A DNA stretch of 64,000 bases from Sphingomonas radiodurans (lineage in GTDB: Bacteria > Pseudomonadota > Alphaproteobacteria > Sphingomonadales > Sphingomonadaceae). Every line of letters starts with the position of its first letter. The stretch's first letter is position 1. The notes below the pieces were generated by a model. The model saw nothing but the letters and a program-made list of their open reading frames with translations. It did not search any database and was not told where the DNA came from. Position numbers and translations under genes: made by a program. Positions 36,393 to 44,557 of the stretch are shown piece by piece. The stretch lies in the NCBI RefSeq assembly GCF_020866845.1, contig NZ_CP086594.1, forward strand, positions 3,438,001 to 3,502,000. The letters run 5' to 3'.

Positions 36393-36802
36393 TGCTGACA
36401 TTGCTGGCGCCGGTGGTGCTCGTGGCGACGGCAGCGGCAAGTCCGCAGGCGGAGATCGAAAGCGCGCTGACGACCAGCGCTGCGGGATGGGACGATGGCA
36501 ACCTCGAGCGCTTCGTCGCGATCTATGCCGACGATGCCGTTTTTGTGTCTGGCGGGAAGATCGCACGCGGACGAGCCGAGATCGCGAAGAACTACGCCAA
36601 GAGCTTCACCGGCGCCGCGAACGTACGCGACCGCCTGTCGATCCAGCCCGTCGCCTGGCGCACCCTAAGCAAGGTCCACGTGCTTTTCGTCGGGCGGTGG
36701 ACGTTGGCGCCGGCGGGTGCGGCGCCGCAGACCGGGTTGACGACATTGCTGTTCGAACGGCGCAAAGCAGGTTGGCAGATCATCTCGGACCATAGTTCTT
36801 GA
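36389..36802 (+). CDS. SnoaL/DUF4440-like exported protein
   Basis: A 137-residue protein with a short signal peptide (MLTLLAPVVLVATAAA) and a NTF2-like fold: WDDGNLERFVAIYADDAVFVSGG and RGRAEIAKNYAKSF are typical of the DUF4440/SnoaL group, and the C-terminus FERRKAGWQIISDHSS also fits. The fold binds small ligands; no catalytic residue can be assigned. ATGA overlap with the EAL gene and overlap with the DUF488 gene make a three-gene coupled run. Confidence 0.8.
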   Translation: MMLTLLAPVVLVATAAASPQAEIESALTTSAAGWDDGNLERFVAIYADDAVFVSGGKIARGRAEIAKNYAKSFTGAANVRDRLSIQPVAWRTLSKVHVLFVGRWTLAPAGAAPQTGLTTLLFERRKAGWQIISDHSS

Positions 36803-37236
36803 CCTCGACGATCTACACCATCGGCTATGAAGCGACGACGATGGCTGACTTTCTGGCGGCGCTGACGGCGGTGAAGGTTGAGCTCGTCATTGACGTGCGC
36901 GCTTTGCCGCTGTCGCGTCGGCCCGGGTTCTCGAAGTCGAGCCTTGCCGCTTCGCTGCGGGAAGCCGGCATCGACTATGTTCACCTCAAGGCGCTCGGCA
37001 CGCCCAAGCGCGGGCGGGACGCGGCTAAGAAGGGCGACGTCGTGACGTTGCGTGCGGTGTACGACGATCAGCTCGCACTCCCCGAAGCGCAGGCTGCTGC
37101 TGCGCGGATGCGGGAGCTTGCGGCCGAGAAGCGGTCAGCCTTGCTCTGCTACGAGCGCGATCCGTGCCACTGCCACCGCACTTTGTTGCTGCAAGCGGAA
37201 GGCGAGGGGGCGGAGGTGGTGGATCTGTTCACATAG
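36799..37236 (+). CDS. DUF488 family protein
   Basis: A 145-residue protein beginning STIYTIGYEATTMADFLAAL, with VIDVRALPLSRRPGFS and ERDPCHCHRTLL: the DUF488 pattern (TIGxxx ... DVRxxPxSR ... CxExxxxxCHR). Function unknown; conserved Cys-His suggests metal or nucleotide binding. The start is TTG at 36799, overlapping the TGA of the SnoaL-like gene, with no ATG at the right place. Confidence 0.85.
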   Translation: MTSTIYTIGYEATTMADFLAALTAVKVELVIDVRALPLSRRPGFSKSSLAASLREAGIDYVHLKALGTPKRGRDAAKKGDVVTLRAVYDDQLALPEAQAAAARMRELAAEKRSALLCYERDPCHCHRTLLLQAEGEGAEVVDLFT

Positions 37237-37255
37237 TTGTGCACCGGAGCAAACT

Positions 37256-37606
37256 TCAGCCCGCCACCGGCAACCGCACGGCGCCGTCTTTCCCCCGCTT
37301 CAGCGGTCCGTAAGCGAAGACCGCATCGAGCGTCAGTACACCATAAAGATGCGGGAACGCTTGCCCGCCGCGGCTTTCCTCCCAGCGGATCTGCTCGCCC
37401 AGCGCTTCCAGATCCACCGCCGCGACGTGCAGATCGTCCTGCCCGGCGAAATGTTTGTCGACCGTTTCGGTCAGTTGGGTGGCGGTCGACAAATGGATGT
37501 AGCCATCCGCCACGTCGACCGGTGCCCCGGCGAACGTGCCGTCACGTTCCAGCGCCGCCATCTGTTCGCCGGTCAACACCTTGTACGCCGTCGTCGGGCG
37601 GCTCAC
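37256..37606 (-). CDS. DUF952 family protein
   Basis: A 116-residue DUF952 protein: AYKVLTGEQMAALERDGTF, DVADGYIHLSTATQL with the conserved IHLS, and AFPHLYGVL. The family is similar to ADP-ribosyl-cyclase/NADAR-like small domains only loosely and has no settled function. Its ATG overlaps the gyrA stop (ATGA), so it is expressed from the gyrA transcript. Confidence 0.85.
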   Translation of the reverse strand: MSRPTTAYKVLTGEQMAALERDGTFAGAPVDVADGYIHLSTATQLTETVDKHFAGQDDLHVAAVDLEALGEQIRWEESRGGQAFPHLYGVLTLDAVFAYGPLKRGKDGAVRLPVAG

Positions 37607-40371
37607 TGGCCGTCCTCCGGCCCTGCGGCGGCATCATCGCCGATCGTGCCGCCGTCATCGGGTGCGATCTCCGGCGGCGTCAGTGCGGCCGCGACGGCTT
37701 CCTCGGCGGCGTTCTCCGGCTCGGGTTCCTCGTCGATGCGTGCACAGCCGACGACATGCTCAGCGTCGCCAACATTGAACAGCCGCACGCCGGCCGAATT
37801 CCGGCCGATCACGCGCAGCGAATCGAGCGGCATGCGGATCAGCTTCGCCTGATCGGTCACCAACATCAGATGATCGTTGCGGCTTGCCGCGAAGCTCGCG
37901 ACGACCGGACCGTTACGGGCGATGTTGTCGATGTTGGTGATGCCTTGGCCGCCACGACCCGTGCGGCGATACTCATACGCGGACGACAATTTGCCGTAGC
38001 CGTTGGCGCAGATCGTCAGGATGAACTGCTCGTTGGCGCGGAGATGCTCGAACCGCTGGAGATCGATCGAGCGCTCACCCTCGCGCTCCGCCTTCCATGG
38101 CGCGAAGCGGACATAATCCTCGCGCTCCTCAGGCGTCGCCCCGACCCGGTGCAGGATCGACAGCGAGATCACCTCGTCGCCCGCCGCCAGCCGCATCCCG
38201 CGAACACCGGTCGAGTTGCGGCTCTGGAACGCCCGCACCTCATCGCCGGCGAAGCGAATCGCCTTGCCCTGCCGTGTTGCGAGCAGGACGTCGTCCTCTT
38301 CCTCCAGCAGCGCGACGCCGATCAGCCGATCGTCGGCATCCTCGCCTTCGAACTTCATCGCGATCTTGCCGTTCGACGGCACGTTGGTGAACGCGTCCAT
38401 CGAATTGCGCCGGACATTGCCCTTCACGGTCGCGAACATGACGTGGAGCTTGCCCCACTCCGCCTCATCCTCCGGCAGCGGGAGCACGGTCGAGATCGTC
38501 TCGCCCGCCTGCAACGGCAGCAGATTGACCATCGGCCGCCCGCGGGTGTTGGCGCCGCCCTCGGGCAGGCGCCACACCTTCATGCGATAGACTTTGCCGA
38601 GTGTGGAGAAGAACAGCACCGGCGTGTGCGTCGAGGTGACGAACAGGCTGGTGACGGCATCCTCGTCCTTCGTCGCCATCCCGCTGCGGCCCTTGCCGCC
38701 GCGCGCCTGCGCACGAAACGTCTCGAGCGGGGTGCGTTTGATGTAGCCCTGCATGGTGACGGTGACGACCATGTCCTCACGCTCGATCAGATCCTCATCC
38801 TCGATCCCGTCGGCGGCGGCGGCGATCTCGGTGCGGCGCGGCGTGGCGAAGAGCGCGCGGATCTCGGTGAACTCGTCGCGCATCACCGCGTAGAGCTTCA
38901 CCCGGTCGGCGAGGATCGCGAGCAGTTCGGCGATCGAATCGGCGAGGGTCTTGAGCTCGCCGCCGATTTCGTCGCGGCCAAGCGCGGTGAGGCGGTGAAG
39001 GCGCAGATCGAGGATCGCGCGGACCTGGATTTCGGACAGGCGGTAGGTGTCGCCAGTGATCTCGGCCTCGACCGCCTCAACGAGCGCGATGTACGCGGCG
39101 ATCTCCGCGATCGGCCATTCGCGCGCCATCAACTTGGCGCGGGCTTCTGCGGGCGAAGACGAACCGCGGATGATCTTCACCACCTCGTCGAGGTTCGTCA
39201 CCGCGATGACGAGGCCGAGCAAGATGTGCGCCCGGTCGCGCGCCTTGGCGAGCTCGAACTTCGCGCGCCGCGTGATGACGATCTCGCGGAACTGGACGAA
39301 GGCGGCAATGATATCACGCAGCGGCAGCAACTCGGGCCGGCCGCCGCGGATCGCGAGCATGTTGGCGGGGAAGCTGCCCTGCGCCGGGGTGTGCCGCCAG
39401 AGCTGGTTGAGCACTACCTCGGTCGTGGCGTCGCGCTTCAGCTCGATGACCACGCGCACGCCGTCGCGGTTCGATTCGTCGCGGACATCGCCGATGCCCT
39501 CGATCCGCTTGTCCTTCGCGGCCTCAGCGATCTTCTCGACCAGCGCGTTCTTGCCCTGCTGGAACGGAATTTCGGTGAGCACGATCGAACGACGCTCGCC
39601 GCGACCTTCCTCGATCTTGTAGCGCGAGCGAACGATGATCGAGCCGCGCCCGGTTTCGTACGCGGACCGGGCGCCGGAGCGGCCGAGGATGATCGCGCCG
39701 GTCGGGAAATCCGGCCCCGGCACGATCGCCATCAGCTCTTCGGTCGTGATCGCGCCATTATCGAGGTACGCGAGGCAAGCGTCGATCACTTCGCCGAGGT
39801 TATGCGGCGGGATATTGGTCGCCATGCCGACTGCGATGCCGCCGGCGCCGTTGACGAGCAGGTTGGGGAAGCGCGCCGGGAGAACCTGCGGCTCGCTTTC
39901 GGAGCCGTCGTAGTTCGGCTGGAAATCGACCGTGTCCTTGTCGAGATCGTCGAGCAGGTAATCGGCAATCCGCGCCAGCCGCGCTTCGGTATAACGCATC
40001 GCGGCGGGCGGATCGGGATCCATCGAGCCGAAGTTGCCCTGGCCGTCGATCAGCGGCGCGCGCATCGCCCAATCCTGCGTCATGCGCGCCAAGGCGTCGT
40101 AGATCGAGGTGTCGCCGTGCGGATGGTACTTACCGATCACGTCGCCGACGATGCGGGCGGACTTGCGATACGGCCGGTTGTACGTGAAGCCGCTCTCGTT
40201 CGCCGAATACAGGATGCGGCGATGCACCGGCTTCAGCCCGTCGCGAACATCGGGCAACGCACGCGCGACGATCACGCTCATCGCGTAATCGAGGTAGCTG
40301 GTCTTCATCTCCTCGACGATCGAGATCGGGGCAATGTCCGATGGGTCGGCGAGGATGGTCTCGTCGGTCAA
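37603..40371 (-). CDS. gyrA: DNA gyrase subunit A
   Basis: A 922-residue GyrA. The catalytic Tyr127 is in [10 protein letters not shown]; the quinolone-resistance region reads [17 protein letters not shown], with Thr88 at the E. coli Ser83 position and Asp92 at the Asp87 position. The C-terminal beta-pinwheel blades follow (repeats of V-x-x-x-GYGKxS type) including [11 protein letters not shown] (GyrA box, usually QRRGGKG). The tail is acidic ([18 protein letters not shown]). A 1058-codon plus-strand frame covers the gene but is a GC-rich shadow. Confidence 0.97.
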   Translation of the reverse strand: MTDETILADPSDIAPISIVEEMKTSYLDYAMSVIVARALPDVRDGLKPVHRRILYSANESGFTYNRPYRKSARIVGDVIGKYHPHGDTSIYDALARMTQDWAMRAPLIDGQGNFGSMDPDPPAAMRYTEARLARIADYLLDDLDKDTVDFQPNYDGSESEPQVLPARFPNLLVNGAGGIAVGMATNIPPHNLGEVIDACLAYLDNGAITTEELMAIVPGPDFPTGAIILGRSGARSAYETGRGSIIVRSRYKIEEGRGERRSIVLTEIPFQQGKNALVEKIAEAAKDKRIEGIGDVRDESNRDGVRVVIELKRDATTEVVLNQLWRHTPAQGSFPANMLAIRGGRPELLPLRDIIAAFVQFREIVITRRAKFELAKARDRAHILLGLVIAVTNLDEVVKIIRGSSSPAEARAKLMAREWPIAEIAAYIALVEAVEAEITGDTYRLSEIQVRAILDLRLHRLTALGRDEIGGELKTLADSIAELLAILADRVKLYAVMRDEFTEIRALFATPRRTEIAAAADGIEDEDLIEREDMVVTVTMQGYIKRTPLETFRAQARGGKGRSGMATKDEDAVTSLFVTSTHTPVLFFSTLGKVYRMKVWRLPEGGANTRGRPMVNLLPLQAGETISTVLPLPEDEAEWGKLHVMFATVKGNVRRNSMDAFTNVPSNGKIAMKFEGEDADDRLIGVALLEEEDDVLLATRQGKAIRFAGDEVRAFQSRNSTGVRGMRLAAGDEVISLSILHRVGATPEEREDYVRFAPWKAEREGERSIDLQRFEHLRANEQFILTICANGYGKLSSAYEYRRTGRGGQGITNIDNIARNGPVVASFAASRNDHLMLVTDQAKLIRMPLDSLRVIGRNSAGVRLFNVGDAEHVVGCARIDEEPEPENAAEEAVAAALTPPEIAPDDGGTIGDDAAAGPEDGQ

Positions 40372-40499
40372 AACGTCACTTTCGGTTCAGGGATTGCTGC
40401 CGTCACGGTTTAGAAGACCGCAACGGAATTGTCACGCATGCGTACGCGGGCGCGCGGGTCACGCGGCTTGCTAAGCGCGCTATTGGCGGCGTGCGCGAT

Positions 40500-40632
40500 C
40501 ATGCTGCATCGCCGCGAATGTTGAGGAAGTTGAGGCGATCGCGCGTATTTCTCCAACGAGCCTCAACATTCGCGAATGGGCTGGGTGTGGGCATGATCTG
40601 GAGTGTACCGCACGAGGCGGGGCGTAGGACAG
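40500..40632 (-). repeat. 133-bp dispersed palindromic repeat, copy B
   Basis: Reverse complement of copy A (16305-16437). Perfect 14-bp arms CGCGAATGTTGAGG (40513-40526) and CCTCAACATTCGCG (40561-40574). The conserved outer block CTGTCCTACG is at 40632-40623 on the minus strand. The copy lies in the 379-bp gap upstream of gyrA, 128 bp before its start and in the same orientation to gyrA as copy A has to lnt. The rest of this gap holds no gene I can support. Confidence 0.9.
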
Positions 40633-40750
40633 GCGGCGATGGCGGTGTCTCGTGGCGCTGCGACTAACGCCCTCCGACAGAGCTTTCATACGCGCGCAAC
40701 AAAAGTGTCGTTCCGTCGTGCTGGGCGACGCTCGCGCAGGGGGATGGCGG

Positions 40751-41767
40751 ATGAACCGGCAGGTGATAGCGCTTGCGTCAATGTTGGCCATCGGCGGATG
40801 CGGCGACGATTCTTCCGGTTCTTCGCCACCGAACGCTGTCGCGCCCGCACCAGCCCCTAGTCCGGCGCCGAGCCCTACGCCCACGCCAAGCCCGTCCCCG
40901 ACACCCAGTCCGACCCCGTCGCCGACGCCAACCCCCACGCCGACATCCGCCGGTTACCTGACGTTTTCGGACATTTACATCTTGCGGATGGGCACCGGCA
41001 TCACCTTGCCCAGCGCCTGCAGCGGCTTTGCCCTGCAAGGCCAGCCACCCGCTGTTTTGCCGGCGACGCCATTTGGCCAAGGGCTCTCGTTCCGCTTCGT
41101 ACTGACGCCGCAGGTATGGGCGATCGGCGGCGCGCTGGCCGTGGGCTTCGACGGTCGTGATGCGCAGCCGCTGGCCGATCCGGTGGAGGTGGCGCTGGCA
41201 AAGACGCTCGGCACGGACGCTTACAGCTTCTCGATCACGCGACCGACGTTCGGCGACAAGGGACTGGAATATGTTCGGCTCGGGCGGGTGTCCGGGCCAG
41301 TCCAGGGCGTCACCCGGCAATATCAATGTGCCCTCGGCATACCGACGCTCGTCGATGACCTTGCCACCGCGACCGCGGTGGACTTCCGCCGAAGCGTTCT
41401 GCTTGCGACGGCGCAGGTGCGCGAGGGGGCGGGCGTGCGCGCCTATTCGCTTGGTCGCAGCGAGATTACGATCGCCGGTGACCCGCCAGCGCGACGCGTG
41501 ACCCTGTCGATCCGGCTGATCGGCACCCCGAGCACAGGCGCGGATGTGTACCTCGGCACGATCGCGGCCTCGGCGCCGATCGATCCCGCTACCGGCAATT
41601 TCGTCGCGGCTCTAACCAGCCCCGACCGCACCGTGACCGGATCGATCAGCGGCCGCTTCTTCGGTCCACAGGCGGTGGAGATCGGCGTCGCGTTCGGCGC
41701 GTCGGTGGCGGAGACTGCGACGGCGCCGGCCTATTCTGTGGCTGGCGGAGTGTTCGCCGTTCGGTGA
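40751..41767 (+). CDS. TbpB-like beta-barrel lipoprotein with Pro-Ser-Thr linker
   Basis: A 338-residue exported lipoprotein: lipobox AIGGC (Cys 17), a ~45-residue low-complexity linker of PSPTPT repeats, then a two-part domain. The ending VTGSISGRFFGPQAVEIGVAFGA matches the transferrin-binding-protein-like barrel pattern (G-x-F-x-GP-x-A-x-E-x-G-G-x-F), the fold used by surface lipoproteins exposed by Slam. No Slam or TonB receptor gene is adjacent. It may be a surface solute-binding protein, ligand unknown. Start at ATG 40751. Confidence 0.7.
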   Translation: MNRQVIALASMLAIGGCGDDSSGSSPPNAVAPAPAPSPAPSPTPTPSPSPTPSPTPSPTPTPTPTSAGYLTFSDIYILRMGTGITLPSACSGFALQGQPPAVLPATPFGQGLSFRFVLTPQVWAIGGALAVGFDGRDAQPLADPVEVALAKTLGTDAYSFSITRPTFGDKGLEYVRLGRVSGPVQGVTRQYQCALGIPTLVDDLATATAVDFRRSVLLATAQVREGAGVRAYSLGRSEITIAGDPPARRVTLSIRLIGTPSTGADVYLGTIAASAPIDPATGNFVAALTSPDRTVTGSISGRFFGPQAVEIGVAFGASVAETATAPAYSVAGGVFAVR

Positions 41768-41780
41768 TCGACCCGTGCCG

Positions 41781-42437
41781 CTACGGCGCGATTTCCGTCC
41801 CGTCCCACGCGAACAATTTGCCGCTATCCTGCGGTTTTAGCTCGTCGATCACGTCGAGCAATTGCACGGCCGCCCGATCAGGCTTGAACAGGTCGCGGCC
41901 CGATTGCTGGAACGGCTGGCTCAGCTTCGTGTCGACCGTGCCGGGGTGGAGCGCGACGACGATGCCGCGTTCGTTGCGGCGCTTGTCTTCGATCGCAAGG
42001 CTGCGGACGAACTGGTTGAGCGCGGCCTTCGACGCGCGATAGCCGTACCAGCCACCCAGGCGATTGTCCGAGATGCTGCCGACGCGCGCCGATAGAACCG
42101 CGAACACTGATCGGCCGGAGCGCGGCATCAGCGGTAGGAAGTGCTTTGCGACAAGCGCCGGGCCGATCGCGTTGACGGCATATTGTCGGGCAAGCCACGC
42201 CGGATCGAGATCGCGCAGCGCCTTTTCCGGGCCGCGTTCGCCGTCGTGCAGCAGTCCGGTTGCGACGATTACCAGTTCAGGCGCGTCGATGCTGCTTGCC
42301 GCGGCGGCGATCGAGGCTTCGTCGGCCAGATCGAGCTCGGGCCGCGACAGGCGCCGCACGCTGCCGCCTTCCTCCTCCAGCGCGTCCGCCAACGCTTTGC
42401 CGATGCCGCCCGACGCCCCAATGATCACTGCCTTCAT
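41781..42437 (-). CDS. Short-chain dehydrogenase/reductase
   Basis: A 218-residue SDR of the CsgA (C-factor)-like subgroup. AVIIGASGGIGKALADAL is the Rossmann glycine motif; NAIGPALVAKHFLPLM, VLSARVGSISDN and the YxxxK of WYGYRASKAALNQF supply the catalytic Ser/Tyr/Lys; LHPGTVDTKLSQPF is the usual post-catalytic loop. NAD(P)-linked oxidoreductase of unknown substrate. Convergent with the TbpB-like gene. GTG two codons earlier could also start it. Confidence 0.9.
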   Translation of the reverse strand: MKAVIIGASGGIGKALADALEEEGGSVRRLSRPELDLADEASIAAAASSIDAPELVIVATGLLHDGERGPEKALRDLDPAWLARQYAVNAIGPALVAKHFLPLMPRSGRSVFAVLSARVGSISDNRLGGWYGYRASKAALNQFVRSLAIEDKRRNERGIVVALHPGTVDTKLSQPFQQSGRDLFKPDRAAVQLLDVIDELKPQDSGKLFAWDGTEIAP

Positions 42438-42560
42438 GCCCACCGGCTACCCCGGCCGCGACGCTCGTTCAATGTCCGTTCAGCGCGCTTCCTTGATGGC
42501 GGCGGACAAGGGCACTAAGCGTTACATCAAGTGTTAATGCCTTTAAGGAGAGCAAATTCG

Positions 42561-43856
42561 ATGAAGAGTTTATCCCGCGTCGCGATCGCGGCGTCTTTGA
42601 TGGCCGGTGTTGCAGGCGTCGCCGTGTCGGCTCCTGCGGTCGCGCAGAAGAAGAAGGAAGCGGCGACGGGCGCAGCAGCGCTCAAGCTCAGCAAGGAAGT
42701 TCAGGGGCCGGCCTCTGCCGCGCAGACCGCCATCGGCGCCAAGGACTTTGCGACCGCCACCACGCAGCTTGCGACCGCGCAAGCCGCCGCCAAGAGCGAT
42801 GACGACCGCTACATTGTCGCCGCGCTGCAGCTGCAGATGGAAGCAACCAAGATTTCGGACGCGCGCGCCGCGAACCAGCCGATCAACGAGGACGGACTGA
42901 AGGCGCCGCTCGATGCGCTGATCGCCAATCCGAAGACGCCGGCGGTCGATATCGCGAAATATAATTACCAGCGCGGGATCATGGCCGCGAACGTCAAGGA
43001 CTCGGCGGGCGCGATCGCGTTTTTCCAGCGCGCGCAGCAGCTTGGTTACAATGATCCGAACCTGCCGCTGCAGCTGGTCAAGCTGAAGATGGACTCGGGT
43101 GATGTCGCCGGCGGCGCCGCCGAGCTCGAGAAGTCGATCGACGCGCAGACTGCGGCCGGACAGAAGCCCTCGGAGGATCTGTACCGCTACGTCATCGCCA
43201 AGACGAACCAGAAGAAGATGGGGCCGCAGACGACGGCCTGGATCAAGCGCTACATGGCGGCTTATCCGAACGCCAAGAGCTGGCGCGACGGGATCGTGAC
43301 GTATGGCATGCTGCCGTCGAGCGCAGTGGCATTGGACAAGGCGCAGAAGGTCGATCTCTATCGTCTGATGCGCGCAAGCAAGTCGCTTGCCGACCAGTAT
43401 GACTATGAAAATTATGCGCAGTGGACCTATGACATGGGTCTGCCGTACGAGACGAAGGCTGTGCTTACCGAAGGCAAGGCCAACGGCAAGATCCCGGCGA
43501 GCAGCGCATCGGCGAACGATCTGTTGCGGGTTGCCAACCAGGGCATCGCAACCGAAGGTTCGCTGACGCCGGTTGAGGCGAAGGCAAAGGCGGGCGCCAA
43601 CGGCCGCATTGCCGCCAATACCGGTGATGCGTATCTCGGGATGGACAATTACGCCAAGGCGATCGAGCTGTATCGCGTGGCGCTCGAGAAGGGCGGGGTC
43701 GATGCCGATACCGTCAACACGCGGATGGGCATTGCCTTGGCGAAGTCGGGCGACAAGGCCGGTGCCAAGGCGGCGTTCGCGCTGGTGAAGACCGCACCGC
43801 GCACTGATATCGCGTCGATGTGGACGCTGTATCTGGATAGCCCGCCAACCGCCTGA
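42561..43856 (+). CDS. Exported TPR-repeat protein
   Basis: A 431-residue periplasmic protein with a cleavable signal peptide ending SAPAVAQKKK. Repeats of helical pairs are seen (FATATTQLATAQAAAK; SAGAIAFFQRAQQLGYNDPN; NYAKAIELYRVALEKGGVDAD), so it is a tetratricopeptide scaffold. Start at ATG 42561 after AAGGAGAG. Very even Ala/Lys-rich composition and a clean terminator suggest high expression. Single-gene unit. Partner proteins unknown. Confidence 0.85.
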   Translation: MKSLSRVAIAASLMAGVAGVAVSAPAVAQKKKEAATGAAALKLSKEVQGPASAAQTAIGAKDFATATTQLATAQAAAKSDDDRYIVAALQLQMEATKISDARAANQPINEDGLKAPLDALIANPKTPAVDIAKYNYQRGIMAANVKDSAGAIAFFQRAQQLGYNDPNLPLQLVKLKMDSGDVAGGAAELEKSIDAQTAAGQKPSEDLYRYVIAKTNQKKMGPQTTAWIKRYMAAYPNAKSWRDGIVTYGMLPSSAVALDKAQKVDLYRLMRASKSLADQYDYENYAQWTYDMGLPYETKAVLTEGKANGKIPASSASANDLLRVANQGIATEGSLTPVEAKAKAGANGRIAANTGDAYLGMDNYAKAIELYRVALEKGGVDADTVNTRMGIALAKSGDKAGAKAAFALVKTAPRTDIASMWTLYLDSPPTA

Positions 43857-43878
43857 GCGCGTTCGGTGATCAACGGGA

Positions 43879-43908
43879 AGGGGCGGCTAGTGCCGCCCCT
43901 TTTCTTTT
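43879..43908 (+). terminator. Rho-independent terminator after the TPR gene
   Basis: AGGGGCGGC (43879-43887), loop TAGT, GCCGCCCCT (43892-43900), then TTTTCTTTT: a perfect stem and U-rich tail 22 bp past the stop codon. Confidence 0.92.
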
Positions 43909-43914
43909 GTGCGG

Positions 43915-44388
43915 CTATTCCGCCCCGGCTTCGATCGGCACGCCGGGAGAAGACTTGGCCGTGCGGATTGTCAGTGACGATTTGACGCTCGCCACGTTGG
44001 GCGCGGCGGTCAGGTGAGTCGTCAGGATGCGCTGGAAGCTTTCCAGGTCGGCGGCGACGATCTTCAGGATGAAGTCGATCTCGCCGTTCAGCATGTGGCA
44101 TTCGCGCACTTCGGGTATTTCGGCGACGTGGCGCTCGAACGTGGCGAGATCATGCTCGGCCTGGCTGCGTAGGCTGACCATCGCGAACACCGTGATCGGA
44201 TAGCCGAGCGACGCCGCGTCACATTCGGCGTGGTAGCCACGGATCACCCCCGCCTGCTCCAGCGAGCGCACCCGCCGCAGGCACGGCGGCGCGGTGAGCC
44301 CGACCCGCTCGGCGAGATCGACGTTCGTCATCCGCCCATCGTCCTGCAGCAATGCCAGGATCCGACGATCGATCCGATCAAGCCCCAT
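43915..44388 (-). CDS. Lrp/AsnC family transcriptional regulator
   Basis: A 157-residue regulator: amino helix-turn-helix LDRIDRRILALLQDDGRMTN / LAERVGLTAPPCLRRVRSLE, and the C-terminal RAM ligand-binding domain (ECHMLNGEIDFILKIVAADL). Such proteins form octamers and respond to amino acids. An inverted repeat 37 bp upstream of the start is a candidate autoregulatory site. Convergent with the terminator of the TPR gene. Regulon unknown. Confidence 0.93.
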   Translation of the reverse strand: MGLDRIDRRILALLQDDGRMTNVDLAERVGLTAPPCLRRVRSLEQAGVIRGYHAECDAASLGYPITVFAMVSLRSQAEHDLATFERHVAEIPEVRECHMLNGEIDFILKIVAADLESFQRILTTHLTAAPNVASVKSSLTIRTAKSSPGVPIEAGAE

Positions 44389-44424
44389 TCAACCCCGCTC
44401 GCACGCATCTTCGTGATCAACAAT

Positions 44425-44453
44425 GTGCGCATGATCATAGGATAGTTGCGCAC
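44425..44453. promoter_or_regulatory. Inverted repeat upstream of the Lrp-type gene
   Basis: GTGCGCA (44425-44431) and TGCGCAC (44447-44453) separated by 15 AT-rich bases: a dyad of the size bound by Lrp/AsnC proteins, between the divergent regulator and kinase genes. Confidence 0.4.
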
Positions 44454-44557
44454 GAACGCAATTGTCCCACTATGCGACCGGGCGCCAAAAGCGCTGTTTC
44501 CGATGGCCGCTCCGCCGGTTAAGGACGGATATGCAGCGAGCGGTTCGCCGCGGGTGA

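Noticed and set aside
37237..40413. Plus-strand open frame of 1058 codons opposite gyrA
   Set aside because: GC-rich third positions of gyrA keep the antisense frame free of stops; its translation is Arg/Asp/His-rich without any domain, and gyrA itself is certain.
40850..40960. Short tandem repeat resembling a CRISPR or satellite
   Set aside because: It is the in-frame Pro-Ser-Thr stalk of the lipoprotein; units are about 6 bases with no spacers.
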